Numbered from the stretch's first letter, positions 36,485 to 46,101 are shown. The stretch: 64,000 nucleotides of DNA from VXYL01 sp965200375 (GCA_965200375.1 OZ241353.1:2294001-2358000); one strand, 5' to 3'. Notes: a model not told the origin generated them from the letters alone. Program-made: numbers and translations.

Positions 36485-37567
36485 ATGGCCGGCAACACCT
36501 TCGGACAAGCCTTCACCGTCACCACCTTCGGCGAGAGCCACGGGCCGGCGCTCGGCGCCGTGGTGGATGGCTGCCCGCCCGGCATGCCGCTCGACGAGGC
36601 GGACCTGCAGCGGGATCTGGATCGCCGGCGGCCCGGCCGATCCAAGTACACCACGCAGCGGCGTGAGCCGGACCAGGTGCGCATTCTCTCCGGCGTGTTC
36701 GAGGGCATCACCACCGGCACCGCCATCGGCCTGGCCATCGACAACGTCGATCAACGGCCCCGGGACTACGGCCGCATCAAGGACCAGTACCGGCCGGCCC
36801 ACGCCGACTTCACCTACCACGCCAAGTACGGGGTGCGCGACCATCGCGGCGGCGGCCGCGCCTCGGCCCGGGAGACCGCAATGCGCGTCGCGGCCGGCGC
36901 CATCGCGCGCAAGTACCTCGCCAGCCAGGCCGGCGTCCGCATCCGCGGCTATCTGGCGCAGATCGGCGATCTGGCGCTGGCGCCGGCGGACTTGGACGCC
37001 GTGGACGGCAACCCCTTCTTCTGCGCGGACCCCAAGGCGGTGGCGGAGATCGCGGCGCTGATCGACAAGCTGCGGCGCGAGGGAGACTCCATCGGCGCCA
37101 AAGTGACGGTGCTGGCCCGGAACGTGCCCGTGGGCCTCGGCGAGCCGGTGTTCGGCAAGCTCGATGCGGATCTGGCGGCGGCGCTGGCGGGCATCAACGC
37201 CGTGAAGGGGGTGGAGTTCGGGGCCGGCTTCGACAGCGTGCGGCAACGGGGCAGCGACCACCGCGACGAGCGGGATCGAACCGGCTTCCTCTCCAACAAC
37301 GCCGGCGGGGTGCTCGGCGGCATTTCCTCGGGACAGGACATCGTCGCCAGCATCGCCCTCAAGCCCACTTCCAGCATCACCAAACCGGGCCGCGGCATGG
37401 ACGTGGACGGCAACGAAACGACCGTTGTGACCACCGGCCGCCACGACCCCTGCGTCGGCATTCGCGCCGTGCCCATCGCGGAAGCGATGGTGGCGCTGGT
37501 ACTGATGGACCACCTGCTGCGGGACCGCGGTCAGGTGGCGGGGCGCGACAACAGGCGCAGCGGGTAA
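36485..37567 (+). CDS. aroC: chorismate synthase
   Basis: 360 residues, the usual length. The N-terminus MAGNTFGQAFTVTTFGESHGPALGAVVDG is characteristic, followed by RRPGRSKYTTQRREPDQV, the FMN-site HRGGGRASARETAMRVAAGA, and GADLAAALAGI-like central parts. The C-terminal signature is GRHDPCVGIRAVPIAEAM. It converts EPSP to chorismate with reduced FMN. The ATG at 36485 is supported by the family start; an upstream in-frame extension of 23 codons has no similarity. The 236-bp gap after lon holds no gene that I can support. Confidence 0.97.
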   Translation: MAGNTFGQAFTVTTFGESHGPALGAVVDGCPPGMPLDEADLQRDLDRRRPGRSKYTTQRREPDQVRILSGVFEGITTGTAIGLAIDNVDQRPRDYGRIKDQYRPAHADFTYHAKYGVRDHRGGGRASARETAMRVAAGAIARKYLASQAGVRIRGYLAQIGDLALAPADLDAVDGNPFFCADPKAVAEIAALIDKLRREGDSIGAKVTVLARNVPVGLGEPVFGKLDADLAAALAGINAVKGVEFGAGFDSVRQRGSDHRDERDRTGFLSNNAGGVLGGISSGQDIVASIALKPTSSITKPGRGMDVDGNETTVVTTGRHDPCVGIRAVPIAEAMVALVLMDHLLRDRGQVAGRDNRRSG

Positions 37568-37581
37568 GGACGGTCCGGCGG

Positions 37582-39183
37582 ATGCATGAGATTCGGGACC
37601 AGCTGGTGTGGAACCGGCTGCTGGCAATCGTCGAGGAACAGGCGCAGACGCTCATGCGTACCGCCTTCTCCACGGTGGTGCGGGAAGCCGGCGATCTCTC
37701 GGCTGGCGTCTTCGACACCGGCGGCGCCATGCTGGCCCAGGCGATCACCGGAACGCCTGGACACGTCAACGCCATGGCCGCGAGCGTGGGCAAGTTCCTC
37801 GCCGTCCACCCGTTGCGGACGCTCGCCCCCGGCGACGTGCTGGCGACCAACGACCCGTGGATAGGCACCGGCCACCTCAACGACTTCACGGTGGTGACGC
37901 CGGTGTTCGCCGGCGCGAGACCGGTGGCGCTGTTCGCCGCCACCAGCCACATTGCGGACGTGGGCGGACGCGGCTTCGGCCCGGACGCTGGGGAACTGTT
38001 CGAAGAGGGCGTGCGCCTGCCGCCGATGAAGCTCTTTGCCGCTGGCAAGCCGAACTCGACGCTGTTCGAGGTGCTGCTCGCGAACGTCCGGGATCCAGTG
38101 GTGGCCGAGGGCGATCTGCACTCGCTCGCGGCCTGCAACCGCAAGGGCGGCGAACAGCTGCGGTCGATGCTGCTGGAGTTCGAGCTCGATGGCGTGGACC
38201 GCATCGGACGCTGGATCGTCCAGACCTCCGAGCGCGCCATGCGCGAGCAGATCCGCGCCCTGCCGGACGGCGTCTACCGCCACGCCATGGACGTCGACGG
38301 CTACGACCAGCCAGTGCATCTCGCCTGCGCCATGCGCGTGGCCGGCGATGCAATCGATCTGGACTTCGCCGGCACCTCTGGTCTTTCGCCCTACGGCATC
38401 AACGTGCCCCTCAACTACACCGAGGCGTACGCCTGCTTCGGCGTCCGCTGCGCGGTGGGCAACGACGTGCCGAACAACGCCGGCTCGCTGGCGCCGGTGG
38501 CGGTGCGGGCGCCGGCGGGCTGCATCCTCAACGCCGAGTTTCCGGCGGCTGTTTCGGCGCGCCATGCCATCGGCCAGATGCTGCCGGACGTCGTGCTCGG
38601 CTGTCTGGACCAGGCACTGCCCGGCGTTGCCCCGGCCGAGGGCGCCTCGTGCATCTGGAATCCCGTGCTGCGCAGCATCGCCACGAATCGAGACAGCGCC
38701 GCCGAGCCGTTCGTCGTCAACCCGATCTTCAACGGCGGCACCGGCGCCCGCCAGGCCAAGGACGGCCTCTCCACCACGGCCTTCCCCTCCGGCGTGCGCA
38801 CAACGCCCACCGAGGTGAACGAAGCGACCGCTCCGCTGGTCTTCAAGCGCCGCGAGTACCGGCGCGGCTCCGGCGGCCTAGGTCGGTTTCGGGGCGGGCT
38901 GGGACAGGTGATCGAGTTGGTCCACGCCCACGGCGCGCCGTTCCTGGTTTCGAAGATGTTCGATCGCGTCCGCCATCCGGCACGGGGCCGAAACGGCGGC
39001 GCCTGCGGCGCCCCGGGGCGCGTCTACATTCGCGATGGCCCGCAGCTGCGCGGCAAGGGCCAGGACGTGGTGCCAGCCGGTGCCACGCTGGTGATGGAGA
39101 CGCCGGGCGGCGGCGGCCTCGGTCCCGCCTCCGAACGCCCGCCGGAGGCGGCGGCAGCGGACGAGGCGGAGGAACTCGTCTGA
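37582..39183 (+). CDS. hydantoinase B/oxoprolinase (HyuB) family protein
   Basis: 533 residues. Family features are LVWNRLLAIVEEQAQTLMRTAFSTVVREAGDLSAGVFD at the N-terminus, LATNDPWIGTGHLNDFTVVTPVF, TSHIADVGG, and EFELDGVDRIG. PIFNGGTGARQAKDGLS and a Gly-rich C-terminus (METPGGGGLGP) complete the pattern. HyuB normally works with an HyuA ATPase subunit to open hydantoins, 5-oxoproline or, in carboxylase relatives, to handle acetone or acetophenone. No hyuA lies next to it. It begins 14 nt after aroC and may share its transcript. Confidence 0.85.
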   Translation: MHEIRDQLVWNRLLAIVEEQAQTLMRTAFSTVVREAGDLSAGVFDTGGAMLAQAITGTPGHVNAMAASVGKFLAVHPLRTLAPGDVLATNDPWIGTGHLNDFTVVTPVFAGARPVALFAATSHIADVGGRGFGPDAGELFEEGVRLPPMKLFAAGKPNSTLFEVLLANVRDPVVAEGDLHSLAACNRKGGEQLRSMLLEFELDGVDRIGRWIVQTSERAMREQIRALPDGVYRHAMDVDGYDQPVHLACAMRVAGDAIDLDFAGTSGLSPYGINVPLNYTEAYACFGVRCAVGNDVPNNAGSLAPVAVRAPAGCILNAEFPAAVSARHAIGQMLPDVVLGCLDQALPGVAPAEGASCIWNPVLRSIATNRDSAAEPFVVNPIFNGGTGARQAKDGLSTTAFPSGVRTTPTEVNEATAPLVFKRREYRRGSGGLGRFRGGLGQVIELVHAHGAPFLVSKMFDRVRHPARGRNGGACGAPGRVYIRDGPQLRGKGQDVVPAGATLVMETPGGGGLGPASERPPEAAAADEAEELV

Positions 39184-39237
39184 GGCGCGCCGCGGCGAAC
39201 GGAGAGGACGAGAGACCGGCGAACGGCAGCGATGGTC

Positions 39238-39324
39238 TGGTGCCCGGAGCCGGAGTCGAACCGGCACGGAGTCGCCTCCTTGGGATTTTAAGTCCCGTGT
39301 GTCTACCTGTTTCACCATCCGGGC
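39238..39324 (-). tRNA. tRNA-Leu (anticodon UAA)
   Basis: On the minus strand the acceptor arm GCCCGGA pairs with TCCGGGC, followed by an encoded ACCA end. The anticodon stem-loop is GGGA-CTTAAAA-TCCC, giving UAA. A long variable arm (AAGGAGGCGACTCC region) marks a class II tRNA-Leu. The T arm has GGTTCGACTCC. It reads UUA/UUG. The terminal CCA is encoded at 39238-39240. Confidence 0.95.
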
Positions 39325-39397
39325 GGAGTCCACGCGACGGTTCGCCGCACCGTTCGCAGCGCTCGCTCTCTTGGAAACCTACCACAGCGTCCAAGAC

Positions 39398-39423
39398 GCC
39401 GGCGGCGGCCGGCAGCCGCCGGC
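39398..39423. repeat. GC-rich hairpin, 9-bp perfect stem
   Basis: GCCGGCGGC and GCCGCCGGC flank an 8-nt loop, upstream of tRNA-Leu and of the divergent alpha/beta hydrolase gene. No T-run follows. It may be a structural element only. Confidence 0.4.
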
Positions 39424-39514
39424 GGGACCGACGGGGTGATAAGGTTCGCGCCGACGCTGGCTGGTTCGGATTGATCGGGCTTCGCTTGTTTGTTTCGCTG
39501 CAACCGCGCCCCTC

Positions 39515-40312
39515 GTGTCCCTCCTAGACGCGGCGCCGCTGGCGCTGCGCATCGTGCTCGCGGTGGGCGGCATCTACCTGGCGTTGTGCGCGGCGCTCTG
39601 GGCGTTGCAGGACAGGCTCATCTTCCACCCCCAGCGTCTCGGCGCTGCGCCGGCGAATCCAGCGGCCAAGGCCGTGTCGCTGGCCCGGGGCGGGGTGACG
39701 TTGCAGGGTTGGACCGTCAACGAAGCCGCTGCCGGGCCGGTGATCGTCTACTTCGGCGGCAACGCCGAGGAAGTGTCCGCGCACATCGACGGCTTCGCTG
39801 CCCGCAGCGCGACTACCGTGCTGTTCAACTACCGCGGCTACGGCGGCAGCGGCGGCAAGCCCGGCGAGCAGGCGCTGGTGGCGGATGCCGTGGCCATCGC
39901 CGCTTGGGCCCGGGAGAGATTCCCCCGCCGCCCGCTGGTGCTGTTCGGCCTCAGCCTGGGTTCCGGCATCGCCGCTTTGGCGACGCCGGAGGCGAAGCCG
40001 GACGCCCTGGTGCTGGTGAGCGCCTACCGCAGCGTGGAACACATCGCCCGCGCCACCTATCCGATGTTTCCCGTGCGCTGGCTGCTGCGCCACCCGTTTC
40101 GCGCCGAGAGCGCCGTCGCCGCCATGCCACGCACCCTGGTGCTGGCCGCCCCGAAGGACCGTGTGATCCGTTTTCGGGAAACCGAGGCGATGGTCCGCCG
40201 GCTCGGCGGGAAGGCGCAGCTGCGCACCTTCGACGTCGCGCATGGCGAGTTCCTGTTCCATGCCGAGGTTTGGGCCGCGGTGGACGAGTTCCTGGCCACG
40301 GTAAGGGCCTAG
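39515..40312 (+). CDS. membrane-anchored alpha/beta hydrolase (BEM46-like)
   Basis: 265 residues from the GTG at 39515. An N-terminal hydrophobic segment (LALRIVLAVGGIYLALCAALWAL) anchors it. The core has VIVYFGGNAEEVSAHI, FNYRGYGGSGGKPGEQALVADAVAIAAW, the nucleophile LFGLSLGSGIAALA and LVLAAPKDRVIRF with the Asp. The last His is in DVAHGEFLF. Such serine hydrolases are common in gammaproteobacteria with unknown substrates. Its TAG stop (40310-40312) lies in the CTAG border of the MITE-like element that starts at 40309, so insertion may have set or replaced the 3' end. Confidence 0.85.
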   Translation: MSLLDAAPLALRIVLAVGGIYLALCAALWALQDRLIFHPQRLGAAPANPAAKAVSLARGGVTLQGWTVNEAAAGPVIVYFGGNAEEVSAHIDGFAARSATTVLFNYRGYGGSGGKPGEQALVADAVAIAAWARERFPRRPLVLFGLSLGSGIAALATPEAKPDALVLVSAYRSVEHIARATYPMFPVRWLLRHPFRAESAVAAMPRTLVLAAPKDRVIRFRETEAMVRRLGGKAQLRTFDVAHGEFLFHAEVWAAVDEFLATVRA

Positions 40313-40471
40313 TGGTTCGATTCCGAATTGACATGGCAAATGGCACGTTCGTCCGTCGTCGCTTCGGCGTGCGCTACTTGAGGATGTGCCGCCCGCAAGG
40401 CCGCCGGCATCCCAGTCGAGCGACGAACCCGCCCGCTGGAACACACGTAATTTTTGGAAGCGGCACACTAG
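40309..40471 (+). mobile_element. MITE-like element, copy 1 (~163 bp, CTAG borders)
   Basis: The segment is nearly repeated, inverted, at 46576-46739. It is bounded by CTAG on both sides, which fits a 4-bp YTAR-type target duplication as in IS5-family elements. Imperfect terminal inverted repeats (TGGTTCGATTCC at the left, TGTGCCGCTTCC inward from the right) follow. The conserved interior includes AATTGACATGGCAAATGGCA and GAGGATGTGCCGCC. It has no coding capacity. The left border carries the stop codon of the preceding gene. Confidence 0.7.
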
Positions 40472-40485
40472 CTGCCCTGGGCCGA

Positions 40486-41655
40486 TCACGCCAGCAGCGT
40501 GCCGTCCCACAGTTCGTCGAGGAACACCTCCCAAGGCAGGATGCGGATGCCGTCCACCATGCGCGGCTCGCGTTCCATGCACACCAGCAAGTAGTGGCGC
40601 AGCAGGCCCTCTTCGCGCAACGCCCGCAGCCCGCGCAAGTCGCGCTGCCCGACGGTTGCCTTCGCCTTCGACTCCACGGCCACCATCTCGAACACGAAGT
40701 CCACCTCGAAGTTGGACTTGGAGCGCCAGTAGCACGGCGTCCTCAGTCGGTGGTAGTCGCAGAACGCCTTGATTTCCTGGAACAGGAAACTCTCGAAGGC
40801 GCTGCCGTACTCGGGCGTCCTGGGCGCCAGGCCCCGTCGCCCCTGCAGGTGCCGCGCCAAGCCAATGTCGAACAGGTAGTACTTGGCGGTGGCGACGGCC
40901 TTCCGCTTGGCGGTCGCGGCGCCGGCCAGGAAGGCCGGCACCTCATGGGCGATGAGGGTGTCCTTGAGGATCGCGTAGTACTCGCGCACGGTGGAGGCCG
41001 GCACTTGCGAGTCGCTTGCCAGGTTGGCGAAGTTGATCATCTCGCCGTGGGCGAGCCCGGCCACCTCTAGGAAGCGGCTGAAGGCGCCGACGTTCCTCAC
41101 CAGCGCTTCGCTGGCGACTTCCTCTCGGAGGTAGTCCCCGGCGTAGGCCGCCAAGTCCTCGGCTGGCGCCGCGGAAAAGTAGACGCCCGGCAGCAGGCCG
41201 AACTCGAGGGCCCGGGACAGGCGAAAGCGATGCCCTAGCTCGCGGCGCACGAACGGGTGCAGCGTCCGCGACCACGCTCTGCCGCCAAGCAGGTTCACGC
41301 CCCTGCTGCGCAGGCTGCGGGCGCTCGAGCCGGTGAGGAAGAAGCGAACGCCGTGTTCTTCGATCATGAGATGCACTTCGTTCAGCAGGGCCGGCAGGCG
41401 CTGGATCTCGTCGATGACCACCACTTCGGTCTCTGGCGTCAGCGCTTCCCGAATCAGCCCGGGCTGACGGGCCAGGCGCACGAACAGCGCCTGGTCGAGG
41501 AGGTTGTAGGTCGGCAGCCCCGCGAGCTGCTGGCGGACGAGGGTGGACTTGCCGGTCTGCCGAGGGCCGAACAGGAAACAGGAGCGCTGCCGCAGCACCG
41601 CCCGAGCATCGAAGAACCGCGGGACGTCCGGCGCGGCCATGGTGCCAATCCACAT
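40486..41655 (-). CDS. AAA ATPase with DUF4143 domain
   Basis: 389 residues from 41655, or 384 from the ATG at 41640. Walker A is FLFGPRQTGKSTLV, Walker B VVVIDEIQRLPALL, and the sensor is RFFLTGSSARSLR. The C-terminal DUF4143 part has GLLPGVYF, YLREEVASEALVRNVGAFSRFLEVA, a winged-helix (TVREYYAILKDTLIAHEV) and a nuclease-like VDFVFEMVAVESKAKATV. Members are common in accessory regions. Some are thought to take part in defence or DNA binding, but the role is not established. The gene ends 15 bp from MITE copy 1. Confidence 0.85.
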   Translation of the reverse strand: MWIGTMAAPDVPRFFDARAVLRQRSCFLFGPRQTGKSTLVRQQLAGLPTYNLLDQALFVRLARQPGLIREALTPETEVVVIDEIQRLPALLNEVHLMIEEHGVRFFLTGSSARSLRSRGVNLLGGRAWSRTLHPFVRRELGHRFRLSRALEFGLLPGVYFSAAPAEDLAAYAGDYLREEVASEALVRNVGAFSRFLEVAGLAHGEMINFANLASDSQVPASTVREYYAILKDTLIAHEVPAFLAGAATAKRKAVATAKYYLFDIGLARHLQGRRGLAPRTPEYGSAFESFLFQEIKAFCDYHRLRTPCYWRSKSNFEVDFVFEMVAVESKAKATVGQRDLRGLRALREEGLLRHYLLVCMEREPRMVDGIRILPWEVFLDELWDGTLLA

Positions 41656-41784
41656 CTCTACCGCTGATCAGCATGACAATCAGCGGCGCAGCTGTCAATT
41701 TAACTGTCGACGTCTCCGCCCTGGTCCCTTGGCCCGGCGCTGGCGTTAGAATCGCCAGCGCCGCAGCCGACCGAGTGGATACGC

Positions 41785-43428
41785 TTGCCTTTCAATCTCG
41801 CCACCGTCAACGAAGCCATCGCCGCCGCGGTGCCGGACAGGGAGGCCATCGTCTTCCGGGACCGGCGCTTCACCTATCGGGCCCTCGTCGAACGCACGCG
41901 GCGCCTGGCCAACTATCTCATCGGGCGCGGGCTGGGGCTGCGCACGGAGCGGCAGGGGCCGGCCGGCGAGGCTCTGGCGGACTGGCAGTCCGGCCAGGAT
42001 CACCTCGGCATCTACCTCTACAACGGCAACGAGTATCTCGAAGCCATGCTGGGCGCGTACAAGGCTCGCGTGGCGCCGTTCAACGTCAACTACCGCTACG
42101 TGGACGAGGAGCTCGTCTACCTCTTGAACGACGCCGGCGCCAAGGCGCTGGTGTTCCACAGCTCCCTGGCGCCCCAGGTGGCCGCCATCCGCGCCGCCGT
42201 GCCCACCCTCGAGGTGCTGCTGCAAGTGCAGGACGACGACGCGCCGCTGCTCGACGGCGCGGTGGAGTTCGAGACCGCCCTCGCCGGCGCCAGCGACGCC
42301 AAGCCGGCCGTGGCCTGGCAGCCCGACGATCTCTACGTCATCTACACCGGCGGCACCACCGGCATGCCCAAGGGCGTGTTGTGGAAGCACAGCGACATTC
42401 TCGTCGCCAGCCTCGGCGCCCGACGCACCGACGGCACCGTCATCGACAGCCTCGACGGCTTCGTGAAGCGGGCCACCGCCAGCCACCGAAAGACCATGCC
42501 CACGCCGCCCTTCATGCACGGCGCCGGCCACTGGGCGGCGTTCCAGGCGTTCAACACCGGCGGCACCGTGGTGATCCAGGACCAGGTGCGCCGCTTCGAC
42601 GCCGAGGACGCGGTGGCCGCCATCGAACGCGAAGGCGTAAACAACATGCTGCTGGTGGGCGATGCCTTCGGACGGCCGCTGGCGGACGCGCTGGCAGCCA
42701 CCGGCGCCAAGTGTCCGACGCTGCGCAATCTCATCACCGGCGGTGCCATCATGACGGCCAAGGTGAAACGGGAGCTGATCGACGCCCTGCCGCAGGTCAA
42801 CATCATCGACAGCGCCGGTTCCTCGGAGACCGGCGGCCAGGCGTCCCACACCAGCAACGCCGCCTCCGGCGCAGCCAGCGGAAGATTCTCCCTGTCCCCC
42901 CACAACGCGGTGCTGAGCGAGGACCTCGCCAGCGTGTTGCGGCCAGGCCACGCCGGCCTCGGCTGGTGGGCCCGCAGCGGCAACATTCCGCTGGGCTATC
43001 TGGGCGACGAGGACAAGACGCGGCGGACCTTCCCCGTCGTGCAGGGCACGCGCTACGCCGTGCCCGGCGACAAGGTGCGCCTGCTGGCGGACGGCACGCT
43101 GGAACTCCACGGGCGCGAGTCCGTCACCATAAACTCCGGCGGCGAGAAGATATTCGCCGAGGAAGTGGAGCAGGCCGTCAAGCACCACCCGGACGTCTAC
43201 GATGCCGTGGTGGCCGGGCGCCCCTCGGAGCGCCGGGGCAGCGAGGTGGTGGCCATCGTGCAGTTCAAGGCCGGGCGCCGGGCCACCGACGCGAGCCTGT
43301 TGGCGGAGTGCGCCAAGCACATTGCCCGCTACAAGCTGCCCAAGGCGTTCGTGGTCCGGAACGAAGTGCTCCGCAGCCCGAACGGCAAGGCGGACTACCG
43401 CTGGGCCCAGGCGCAGGCGGCCCGGTAG
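41785..43428 (+). CDS. acyl-CoA synthetase (AMP-forming)
   Basis: 547 residues from the TTG at 41785, typical of ANL ligases. The ATP-binding motif is YVIYTGGTTGMPKGVLWKH (about 182-200). The adenylate motif is DSAGSSETGGQAS in place of the classical YG-TE. The hinge and C-terminal lysine motif are ESVTINSGGEKIFAEEVEQAVKHHPDVYDAVV and LRSPNGKADYRWAQA. It activates a carboxylic acid, probably fatty or a steroid side chain, to its CoA thioester. It precedes moaC by 13 nt, so it may head the molybdopterin operon. The 130-bp divergent gap with the ATPase has a GCTGATCAGC palindrome (41663-41672). Confidence 0.9.
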   Translation: MPFNLATVNEAIAAAVPDREAIVFRDRRFTYRALVERTRRLANYLIGRGLGLRTERQGPAGEALADWQSGQDHLGIYLYNGNEYLEAMLGAYKARVAPFNVNYRYVDEELVYLLNDAGAKALVFHSSLAPQVAAIRAAVPTLEVLLQVQDDDAPLLDGAVEFETALAGASDAKPAVAWQPDDLYVIYTGGTTGMPKGVLWKHSDILVASLGARRTDGTVIDSLDGFVKRATASHRKTMPTPPFMHGAGHWAAFQAFNTGGTVVIQDQVRRFDAEDAVAAIEREGVNNMLLVGDAFGRPLADALAATGAKCPTLRNLITGGAIMTAKVKRELIDALPQVNIIDSAGSSETGGQASHTSNAASGAASGRFSLSPHNAVLSEDLASVLRPGHAGLGWWARSGNIPLGYLGDEDKTRRTFPVVQGTRYAVPGDKVRLLADGTLELHGRESVTINSGGEKIFAEEVEQAVKHHPDVYDAVVAGRPSERRGSEVVAIVQFKAGRRATDASLLAECAKHIARYKLPKAFVVRNEVLRSPNGKADYRWAQAQAAR

Positions 43429-43441
43429 CGGACGCTGCGCC

Positions 43442-43917
<476 letters not shown>

Positions 43918-43921
<4 letters not shown>

Positions 43922-44184
43922 CCGCCAGGGCCGCGCTGGCGGTGCGCTTCTTCGGCTCGCTGCGCGAGGCCGTCGGCGAGGAGGCGGTGTCGGTCGACTT
44001 CGCCGGCGGCACGGTGGCGGTGCTGAAGGCACGGCTGCGCCAGCGGCTGCCCGCCGCAGCCGCGGAGGCGGTTTTCGCGGACGGCGTGCAGGTGGCCGTC
44101 AACCAGGTTCTCGCGCCAGACGACGACGCCCGGATTGCCCCCGGCGACGAAGTGGCGCTGCTGCCGCCGGTCACGGGCGGCTGA
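43918..44184 (+). CDS. moaD: molybdopterin synthase small subunit
   Basis: 88 residues, the usual size for this ubiquitin-like sulfur carrier. It begins MTARAALAVRFFGSLREAVG from a GTG start and ends GDEVALLPPVTGG. The C-terminal Gly-Gly is thiocarboxylated by MoeB and donates sulfur inside the MoaD-MoaE complex. The start overlaps the moaC stop. Confidence 0.95.
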
Positions 44185-44209
44185 CCGCGGCGGACCACAG
44201 GCGGCGCAG

Positions 44210-44677
44210 ATGCGCAGCGAAGTTCGCATCCAGCGCGAGGACTTTGACGTCGGCGCCGAGTGGGCGGCCTGCCGGCGGCGCTGCGGCGGCGGCGCCGGGG
44301 CCATCGTCGCCTTCGGCGGCCTGGTTCGGGACCGCACTGGCGGGGACGAGGTGAGCGGGCTCCATCTGGAACACTATCCGGGCATGACTGAAGCAAGCAT
44401 CGAGGGCATCGTCGCCCAGGCTGCGGCGCGCTGGCGTCTGCTCGACGTGCTGGTGGTGCATCGCGTCGGCGAACTGCCGCCGCAGGCGCAGATCGTGCTG
44501 GTGCTGGTGGCGTCCAGCCATCGCCCGGACGCCTACGCCGCCAGCGAGTACCTGATGGACTATCTGAAGACGGACGCGGTGTTCTGGAAGAAGGAGCAGC
44601 GGCCGGGAGGCGGCGTCTGGGTGACGGCCACCGCGAGCGACCAGGCGCGCCGCGCCGCCTGGCAGCGGCCGTCTTAG
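44210..44677 (+). CDS. moaE: molybdopterin synthase catalytic subunit
   Basis: 155 residues. Family motifs are GAIVAFGGLVRDRTGGDEVSGLHLEHYPGMTEASI, VVHRVGELPPQAQIVLVLVASSHRPDAYAASEYLMDYLKT and the catalytic Lys stretch AVFWKKEQRPGG. It converts cyclic pyranopterin monophosphate to molybdopterin with MoaD. It begins 25 nt after moaD. The ATG at 44210 is chosen because the protein then starts directly with the beta-strand IQREDFDVGAEW. Confidence 0.97.
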   Translation: MRSEVRIQREDFDVGAEWAACRRRCGGGAGAIVAFGGLVRDRTGGDEVSGLHLEHYPGMTEASIEGIVAQAAARWRLLDVLVVHRVGELPPQAQIVLVLVASSHRPDAYAASEYLMDYLKTDAVFWKKEQRPGGGVWVTATASDQARRAAWQRPS

Positions 44678-44758
44678 CTTCCGAGACCCCCGAGCAGGCG
44701 CCAGCGCATCCGGCCAGGCGGGGCCAGCGCGAACCACGGCGACGCCACGCCCCTTGGC

Positions 44759-44764
44759 TATAAT
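44759..44764 (+). promoter_or_regulatory. putative -10 box of icd
   Basis: A perfect TATAAT, 31 nt before the icd ATG, with a weak -35 region. The surrounding CCCCTTGGCTATAATCG resembles the sequence before dnaE at 11087-11104. A ribosome site CGAGGGGG precedes the ATG. Confidence 0.5.
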
Positions 44765-44795
44765 CGCCCGCTTTGCGCGACGAGGGGGCAGCGAC

Positions 44796-46052
44796 ATGGG
44801 CTACGAACACATCACGGTACCGTCTGCTGGCAGCGCCATCTCGCTCGCCGAGGACGGCACTCTGAACGTGCCCGACAACCCCATCGTCCCCTACATCGAA
44901 GGCGACGGCATCGGCATCGACATCACGCCCGTGATGCGCAAGGTCGTGGATGCCGCGGTGGCCGGGGCCTACGGCGAGCGCCGCCGGATCGCTTGGATGG
45001 AAATCTACGCTGGCGAGAAGTCCCTGGCCCTCTACGGCGAAGACGCCTGGCTGCCGGAGGAGACCCTCGACGCCATGCGCGAGTTCAAGGTCGGCATCAA
45101 GGGGCCGATGACCACGCCCGTGGGGGGCGGCATCCGCTCCCTGAACGTCGCCCTGCGCCAGCATCTGGACCTGTATGTCTGCCAGCGCCCGGTGCGCTGG
45201 TTCCAAGGCGTGCCAAGCCCGGTGAAGGCCCCCGAGAAGACGGACATGGTGATCTTCCGCGAGAACACCGAGGACATCTACGCTGGCGTCGAGTGGGAGG
45301 CGGGCTCGCCGGGCGCCGACAAGGTGATCGCCTTCCTGCGGCAGGACATGGGCGTGGAGAAGATCCGCTTCCCCGTGAACTGCGGCATCGGCATCAAGCC
45401 GGTTTCCGTGGCGGGCACCCAGCGGCTGGTCCGCAAGGCGCTGCAGTACGCCATAGCCGAGGACAGGAACTCGGTGACCTTCGTCCACAAGGGCAACATC
45501 ATGAAGTTCACCGAGGGCGCCTTCAAGGACTGGGGCTACGCCCTCGCCGCGGACGAGTTCGGCGCCACGCCCTTGGACGGCGGGCCGTGGCACGAACTCG
45601 AGAATCCCGACACCGGCAGGCGCATCGTGGTGAAGGACATGATCGCCGACGCCATGTTGCAGCAGATCCTCACGCGCCCGGACGAGTACGACGTGATCGC
45701 CACCATGAACTTGAACGGCGACTACCTCTCCGATGCGCTGGCGGCCCAGGTCGGCGGCATCGGCATCGCGCCCGGCGCCAACATCGGCGACGCCATCGCC
45801 CTGTTCGAGGCGACCCACGGCACGGCGCCCAAGTACACGGGGCAGGACAAGGTCAATCCCGGATCGCTCATCCTGTCGGCGGAGATGATGCTCCGGCATC
45901 TAGGCTGGCGCGAGGCCGCGGACCTCATCGTGCAAGGCATGGAGGGTGCCATCTCCGAGAAGACGGTGACCTACGACTTCGAGCGCCTGATGACCGGCGC
46001 CACGCTGCTCAGCTGCTCCGCCTTCGGCGACGCCATCATCGCCAAGATGTAG
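44796..46052 (+). CDS. icd: isocitrate dehydrogenase, NADP-dependent
   Basis: 418 residues against 416 in E. coli. Conserved blocks are NPIVPYIEGDGIGIDITPVM, GPMTTPVGGGIRSLNVALRQ (the Ser is the AceK phosphorylation site in E. coli), FRENTEDIYAGVEWEAG, FVHKGNIMKFTEGAFKDWGY and IGIAPGANIGDAIALFEATHGTAPKYTGQDKVNPGS. It oxidises isocitrate to 2-oxoglutarate in the TCA cycle. The neighbourhood icd, cspD, clpS, clpA is conserved in pseudomonads. It converges on cspD with a 49-bp gap containing a small GGCGG-TG-CCGCC hairpin. Confidence 0.97.
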   Translation: MGYEHITVPSAGSAISLAEDGTLNVPDNPIVPYIEGDGIGIDITPVMRKVVDAAVAGAYGERRRIAWMEIYAGEKSLALYGEDAWLPEETLDAMREFKVGIKGPMTTPVGGGIRSLNVALRQHLDLYVCQRPVRWFQGVPSPVKAPEKTDMVIFRENTEDIYAGVEWEAGSPGADKVIAFLRQDMGVEKIRFPVNCGIGIKPVSVAGTQRLVRKALQYAIAEDRNSVTFVHKGNIMKFTEGAFKDWGYALAADEFGATPLDGGPWHELENPDTGRRIVVKDMIADAMLQQILTRPDEYDVIATMNLNGDYLSDALAAQVGGIGIAPGANIGDAIALFEATHGTAPKYTGQDKVNPGSLILSAEMMLRHLGWREAADLIVQGMEGAISEKTVTYDFERLMTGATLLSCSAFGDAIIAKM

Positions 46053-46101
46053 CTGGCGGCGTTGGACGGCGGTGCCGCCACGACCGGACCCGAGAGGTCG
46101 T

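Noticed and set aside
39238..39514. Integration site or genomic island at tRNA-Leu
   Set aside because: No integrase gene and no repeated tRNA 3' end are found in the window.
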